From Anaeromyces robustus (taxonomy: Eukaryota > Neocallimastigomycota > Neocallimastigomycetes > Neocallimastigales > Neocallimastigaceae), in the NCBI GenBank assembly GCA_002104895.1, contig MCFG01000026.1, positions 25,001-42,500 on the forward strand: 17,500 bases of DNA, written 5' to 3'. The notes beneath the pieces were generated by a model, which was not told the origin of the DNA, did no database searches, and saw nothing but the letters and a program-made list of their open reading frames with translations. Below are positions 11,335-17,500 of this stretch, in pieces (position 1 is the first letter of the stretch; every line of letters starts with the position of its first letter). The translations under genes were made by a program, and so were the position numbers.

Positions 11335-12168
11335 TATTATCTTTTTTTTTTTTTTTTTCACTTAGTAAAGTTTCTCAGAAACTTTTTATACATAAATGTA
11401 TTATCCAACTACTTCATAAATAATTAAGAAATTGGTAATAATAATAATTAAATATTTTAACATTACAATATATAATGTTGTTAATATATTTTAATAAAGA
11501 ATTAATTAAAATTTTACATAGTATAATATATTATTTAATTTATTTGAAAAAAGTATATATATTAATTTTAAATATTTTTTTTTATTCATATTATTAAACT
11601 TAAAATTCATTTTTAAATAAAATTCATAAATTTATGTTATATTTATGTTATAATATATAAACAGCAGATGACAAACGTGATCATTACTTTGTTACCCAAA
11701 TAAAAATTAATTTGGGTTACAAGTTTAAATATTTTTTCGATATAAAAATTTTTTAATCATAATAATCAGTTTAAAAAATGATAATATAAAAAAATTATTA
11801 TATAGATATATATATATATTTCTATAAAATTGTATACCAAAAAATAATATTAAATAAAAAAATTATACTAAATAAATTATTTTTTTTAGTTTTTGAATTC
11901 AATTCACAATTATTTTTATTAATATACAAAATGCAAATTAGTTAATTTTCTTTTTTTTTATTTATATTAATATTCCTTAGTAATAAAAAATCAAACCAAA
12001 ACATTAAAAAAGTTTGAATTAATAGAAAACCAAAAATTTAATTAATTTATAATAAAAAAAAAAATTTGCTTTTAATAATGAACATTTGATATTAGTAATA
12101 ATATAAAAATATTTAAATAAATTACTTTAAAAATTAATTAATTTAATTAATAAAAAAAAAAAATCAAC
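11335..12168. other. Divergent promoter region between PHAF1 and the RhoGAP-like gene
   Basis: The starts of the two genes face away from each other across 834 bp, so both promoters should lie here. On the minus strand an A17 run (plus T run 11342-11358) sits 7 bases before the PHAF1 ATG. On the plus strand an A12 run (12152-12163) ends 5 bases before the other ATG, so both leaders are A-rich. The middle is AT-rich with one conspicuous inverted repeat at 11689-11722. No coding exon is visible. Confidence 0.7.
11689..11722. promoter_or_regulatory. Near-perfect inverted repeat, candidate binding site
   Basis: The left arm TTGTTACCCAAAT (11689-11701) and right arm ATTTGGGTTACAA (11710-11722) are reverse complements at 12 of 13 positions, with an 8-nt A/T spacer. 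It is the only strong dyad with G/C-containing arms in the shared upstream region. It lies about 355 bp from the PHAF1 start and 447 bp from the RhoGAP-like start. A regulatory role is inference. Confidence 0.5.
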
Positions 12169-13263
12169 ATGTCGATACTTTGTTGTAAAGAGAAAGAATC
12201 TGTGTTTGGGAAAACCATAGAAGAAATGCTAGATTATACAATTAGCATTAAAAAAGAAGAAGAATTAGTACCACTTGAAATACAACAATTTATAACTTAT
12301 TTAAGTGAAAGAAATGGTATAATTTTATTTAGAATTGATTATAATAGAAGATTCGACAATAATATACTAAAATTCAATAATATTTGATTATATAATTTAT
12401 AGCCATTCAATTTAAAGAGTTATTTATAAATAGTGTCGAAGTAAAAAAGAAAAATAAATTTATCAAAAAAATTAACAAAGGTAATTATATAGTTATTAAT
12501 TGTTAATTGTTATTTGATGTTATTATCATAACAAATAATTCTAATAACTATATTATTATTATTAATCTTAATACTAAAACAAAATTCAATATATATATCT
12601 ATATAAAGCTGGAACTATTAATTTAAAAGATGTTCATGATTTACATCTTGTTATAAGTGTATTTATAGAATTTTTAACAAGAATTCCCGGCCGTATAATT
12701 TCAAAAGAAATGTTTTATGATTTTCCTGTAATAAGTGGTATATTTCTAATGTGATAAACATCATGATAAATTTCATATTAATAAATATTAATAAATATAA
12801 TAAAAAAATATATAAATTATATAAATTATGTAAATATATATAGATATATATTTACAAATGTATATGTATATATATATATATAAAATATTATAATTATTAG
12901 AAGAAGGAAAGAAAAAAGATATAAAAAAAATAAAAAAAGGATTAAAAACAATACCAGAACAAAGATTTGCAACTTTGAAATATTTAATGACTTTTTTTTC
13001 TGGAAATTCAGTAAATAATAATTGTAGAATAAAAATAGATACAAGAGATCTTATATCTTTGGCACCAATAATTGCATCAACAATAATAGAAATACCTAAT
13101 GATTATACTTTATCAAGTAAAATTTATAAGAATGGAAATGTTATAAGTTATCCTTCAAATCAAAATAGTATTATTACAAGTATTAAAAACAGAGAAAACA
13201 TAACAAGATTAATGATGCAAAATTTTTCAAAAATATTTTCAAATGTATATTAAATTAGAAATA

Positions 13264-13294
<31 letters not shown>

Positions 13295-15518
13295 GATATA
13301 CTGTATAATATATTTATAATAGTGAATAAAATATTTAATAAATTTATATTTTAATTTTAATAATGAATCAATTAAATAGGAAAAAGAAAAAAAGAAAAGT
13401 AAACCATTTAATTATAATTTTGATGAAGAAAATTATAAATATTGTGAACATGGTTATGATTCAAAATATATAAATACAAGATCATGCTCTATATGTGAAT
13501 CACCAAGACTACATATGAGAATATCAAGTAAGAAATGTTCCACACCATCGTCACCAATTAATGATGATTATGATTCGATTTCAATTGAAGAAAATAAAAG
13601 TAAATATAATAAAGTAGTAACTCCTTCAACAAAAACAATGTTTTACGATAGTGATTCATCATGCAGCAATAAGGTCATTTGAGTAAAAAAAATAAATAAA
13701 TAATACTTATGGAAGAAAAAAATTAAAATATATAATTATTTTCTTTTATTTAATTGATTTATATGTATACTTTTTTAATTTTTTGATGTATATTTTATAT
13801 TAATTTGAAAATATAATAATTTTTAATTGATTTATAGAATAATTTTGATGTTCAAAATATTAATTATAAAGTTATTGGTGACAAAATTTATTTATCTTTT
13901 ACAGTAATAACGCCAGATTCATCATCCCAAAACTATAAACTTGAGTAAATTTTTTTTTTTTTAATAATAATAATATAATTATTATTATTATTATTATTAT
14001 TATTAAATATATATATATACTTTTATTAATAATTAATAATTAATTTGCATTGACTCGAATTATATAATATTTTCATTATTTTTATTTCATAGATTTCCTT
14101 CATCTGGTTCTGGTATTGCAAGTATAACAAATCTTGATAGTGACGACTCTTCACCTCAATTATATAAAGTTACATCATTTACTGATAAATCAAGGTAGAT
14201 ATATTATTATTATTGTTATTATTATTATTATTATTATTATTTTATTAAAATTTTAATAAATCTTATATAAAATAATATAAAATAATATATAATAATATAT
14301 AATAATATATAATAATATTTAATTTTATAATTATATATTTATCAAAATATATTGATAGTGATAGTACCATAGATAATCCAAAGAATGTGGAATTAAAATT
14401 AAACCTTCCAGTTTTTCAAGAAAAGTAATATAAATATTAATAATAAATAAATTTAATTTATTTAGATTTATTTATTATTTAATTGTTTAATATTTATATA
14501 TATTATATTATTTTGATATATCATGTACAATTATTTAGAAAATTTAGAAATTCAAATTCATTTTTAAATATTAATTATCTATCAAATAATATTGACACTA
14601 ATAAATATTCAGTTGTTGTTCAACCAGGTAATTTTTATAGATATTTTATTTAAAACATCTAGTAATTTAAGTTTATTATATTAATAAATTATATATTATT
14701 ATTAAAAAGATGAAAGTGTAATTACAGAACTTCAACTTTTCTTAAAAGCTACGAGAAGATATTTATATGATTTACAATCTTTCCCAACAGGACAAATAAA
14801 AGAATTATTTAAATTTTCAAAACAACGTTATAAACTTGTAAAAGAAGTTTTATCAGGTATATTTTTGAATAATATATATATGAATATTAAATTAAAATTT
14901 TTAGTATATAATACTAATATATAATAATACTTTTATTTTATAAAAAATATATATATATATATACAAGATTCACCTTATATAAACCTTGGTATTCTTTAAT
15001 ATAATTTTTAAATAATATATATATATATGTAATATTTATTAATTATATGTAATTTCTATAACATTTTCTTATTAATAAATTTTAATAACTAGAACCAATA
15101 ATTAATTCATCATTATTTGGTCCCAATAAATGTTTCGTATATTATGAAGGATTGAGTAATCTATCTCATGCTCAGAAAACGTTAATGGAATATGATTTAT
15201 TTAAGAAAAATAATAATATTAAAGAATTTATTTTCCAAAAATCAAAAGAACAATGCAAAATAGAAAAAGACTTATTATATCAAAAGCTTGTAGACTTAAA
15301 AAACGATATTACAACTGAGGTATACTTAACAATTTTTCTATTTCCTTAAATATCTTATCCTTAATTTTTTTTAATATAATTTCAATAAATTATACTCATA
15401 AAATTAATTATTATTAATACGAATTTATTCAAATTTATAAAATATTTAGAATGACCGTCATATTCTTCATGAATTGAATAAAGTATATAATAACATAAGG
15501 GAAAATTTAAAAAAATAA
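12169..15518 (+). CDS. Degenerate RhoGAP-domain protein with helical C-terminal region, 13 exons
   Basis: Exons: 12169-12316, 12403-12480, 12609-12737, 12901-13244, 13380-13673, 13838-13944, 14093-14194, 14359-14424, 14539-14627, 14710-14856, 14968-14988, 15093-15319, 15450-15518. This gives 606 aa. Residues about 12-190 follow the RhoGAP plan: VFGKTIEEML, VPLEIQQFITYLSE, AIQFKELFINS (where family members have EGxFR), INLKDVHDLHLVISVFIEFL, IPGRIISKEMFYDF, then LKYLMTFF and DTRDLISLAPII. The Arg finger is Ile58, and Asp168 replaces the usual Asn of the NLA motif, so GAP catalysis is doubtful. Cys255, His257, Cys269 and Cys272 form a possible zinc site. After a Ser/Asp-rich stretch come two charged helical segments, from VITELQLFLKATRRYLYDLQ and from KEQCKIEKDLLYQKLVDLKN to the end. 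Their layout faintly recalls FAM13-type RhoGAPs. The start is the first ATG after an in-frame TAA at 12151-12153. Confidence 0.75.
12317..12402 (+). other. Intron 1 of the RhoGAP-like gene, readable in frame for 23 codons
   Basis: The donor is GTATAA in phase 1 and the acceptor TTATAG. A TACTAA branch-like motif lies at 12365-12370. Reading through without splicing keeps the frame to a TGA at 12385-12387 and would end the protein at 72 aa. Removal gives RN-AIQFKELF, which continues the RhoGAP-like pattern into exon 3. Confidence 0.75.
13265..13292 (+). repeat. AAT microsatellite in intron 5 of the RhoGAP-like gene
   Basis: About nine AAT units lie inside intron 13245-13379. Confidence 0.85.
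13443..13496 (+). other. Possible zinc-binding motif (C-x-H-x11-C-x2-C) in the RhoGAP-like protein
   Basis: Cys255 and His257 (YCEHGYD) are followed eleven residues later by Cys269 and Cys272 (SCSICES), just after the RhoGAP-like domain. Cysteine is otherwise sparse in this protein. Four ligands spaced like this can form a small zinc knuckle, but I recognise no named family. Confidence 0.35.
13975..14004 (+). repeat. ATT microsatellite in intron 7 of the RhoGAP-like gene
   Basis: About nine ATT units lie in intron 13945-14092 (sense strand ATT). Confidence 0.85.
14203..14241 (+). repeat. ATT microsatellite in intron 8 of the RhoGAP-like gene
   Basis: ATT units with one GTT interruption are followed, at about 14270-14320, by tandem copies of a 10-bp ATAATATATA-type unit, all inside intron 14195-14358. 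Confidence 0.85.
14968..14988 (+). other. 21-nt microexon of the RhoGAP-like gene
   Basis: Between exons 14710-14856 and 15093-15319 a 21-base segment is bounded by TACAAG (acceptor) and GTATTC (donor). It is phase 1 on both sides, so it adds exactly seven codons (reading DSPYINL and then Glu at the joint) without changing frame. Its C/G content stands out against the TA-rich intron on both sides. Skipping it also leaves the frame open, so it could be constitutive or alternative. Confidence 0.65.
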
Positions 15519-16516
15519 TATTAATAAATAATTATAAAAAAAAAAAAAAAAAGATTAGAATTATCTAATCCAATATTAAATTATAAAAATCTTAAAATAT
15601 TAAATTAAAAAACTAAAATAAATTATTAATTGTTACATTAACTATTATTTTTCTTTGTTTCTTTGTTCATTTTTTTTTTTTTTCTGAATTTGAAAATTTT
15701 TGTTATTCATTTTTTATATTACAAAAAAAAAAAAAGTAGTGAATGTAATAAATATTTATAATAAAATTCTTTTCTCTTTTATTATTATTATTCTAATTAA
15801 AAAAAACATTAAAAAAAAAAAAAAAATTTTTTTTAAAATTTTCAATACAAATACATTTAATAATTAATTATAATTAATTATATTAATTTAATTTACCAAT
15901 TTTCTATAGTATTTTTCCTTATTATTTTCCTTTTTTTTATATTTATTTTTATTATTTTTTTATTATTTTATTTATTTATTTATTATTAATTTTTTTTTTA
16001 TATATAAAAAATTAATATAAATAATAAAAATGTTATTTATCAATTAATAAATGAAAATAATTAACATTGTGGAATTATAAATATAATTATCATTGACAAC
16101 AATAATAAAAATATTGATATTTATAATTTATTTAAAACATTAAAAACAAAATAAATTAAATAAACAAATAAAAAAAAAATAAATAAATTAATAAAACAAA
16201 TAAAAGTAGCAGCATTTTATAATTAATAAAACTTTAAAAATATTAAAATTTAAAAGAAACTATTTTAAATAATAATAATATTTCTATATTTAAATTTTAT
16301 TATTATTATTATTCTTTTAAATTTTATTTTACATAATAATTCATTGTGATTATCATTGTTATTATCCTTTGTCTATATATATTTTAACAATTATTATAGT
16401 TAATATTATTATTCCCTTTTTTTTATTATTTAAAATAAAAAAAATAACAATTATTTAAACAGTAAATAAATAAATTATTATTGAGATTGAGATTTCAATT
16501 TATAAATTACATACAA
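15519..16516. other. Intergenic region between the RhoGAP-like and UBAP1-like genes
   Basis: About 1 kb of A/T-rich DNA holds the 3' end of the upstream gene and the promoter of the downstream one. AATAAA at 15523-15528 is 4 bases past the stop. It is followed by an A17 run and a small hairpin. Further A and T runs occur at about 15669-15683, 15721-15735 and 15812-15836. No coding exon or RNA gene is visible. Confidence 0.7.
15536..15570. other. A17 run followed by a 7-bp perfect hairpin
   Basis: Seventeen A bases (15536-15552) are followed at once by GATTAGA (15553-15559), a 4-nt ATTA loop and TCTAATC (15564-15570). The element starts 18 bases after the stop of the RhoGAP-like gene. It may mark the 3' end of that transcript, or be an old poly(A) tract; function is unknown. 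Confidence 0.45.

Positions 16517-17500
<984 letters not shown>

Noticed and set aside
12317-12387. Reading through intron 1 of the RhoGAP-like gene gives NGIILFRID, which resembles the lost arginine-finger motif
   Set aside because: The segment has good donor, branch-like and acceptor sites and ends in TGA after 23 codons. Splicing it out gives a better continuous RhoGAP-like alignment, so the LFR is probably chance, although a retained-intron form cannot be excluded.
12826-13044. Minus-strand hydrophobic open frame
   Set aside because: It is antisense to exon 4 of the RhoGAP-like gene and its upstream intron.

Overview
The window is nuclear DNA from an extremely AT-rich, intron-dense eukaryote. 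It holds three complete protein-coding genes and the 5' part of a fourth, with about 32 short GT-AG introns made almost entirely of A/T and simple repeats. The composition, the 4 to 12 introns per gene and the triplet repeats confined to introns fit an anaerobic gut fungus (Neocallimastigomycota) best. Dictyostelids are also AT-rich, but they are intron-poor and carry their triplet repeats mainly in exons as poly-N/poly-Q. The lineage call is inference.

Layout: 1-2737 is non-coding. At 2738-8230 (+) lies a 10-exon homologue of the Rab3GAP catalytic subunit (RAB3GAP1), with an apparent 1-nt frame break in an acidic linker. After a 0.77-kb convergent spacer, 8999-11334 (-) is a 10-exon PHAF1 (UPF0183/C16orf70) homologue. 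It is divergent, across 0.83 kb, from a 13-exon gene at 12169-15518 (+). That gene encodes a RhoGAP-like N-terminal domain lacking the arginine finger, a possible zinc motif and a helical C-terminal half, and it includes an in-frame 21-nt microexon. After a 1-kb spacer, 16517-17500 (+, running off the end) starts a gene whose N-terminus resembles the UMA domain of the ESCRT-I subunit UBAP1.

Exon boundaries were worked out by hand from GT...AG sites, reading-phase continuity and alignment from memory to the animal families. All joints given are in phase. The only exception is the exon-3 frame break in the RAB3GAP1 homologue.

Functional theme: RAB3GAP1 (Rab GEF/GAP control and autophagy), PHAF1 (phagophore-associated) and UBAP1 (endosomal sorting) all act on endomembranes, and the RhoGAP-like protein probably acts in small-GTPase signalling. 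They have separate promoters and mixed orientation, so this is a neighbourhood and not an operon. I found no rRNA, tRNA, transposon or CRISPR. The less ordinary items are the degenerate RhoGAP, the 21-nt microexon, the frame break, the UMA-like protein and a near-perfect inverted repeat in the divergent promoter region.
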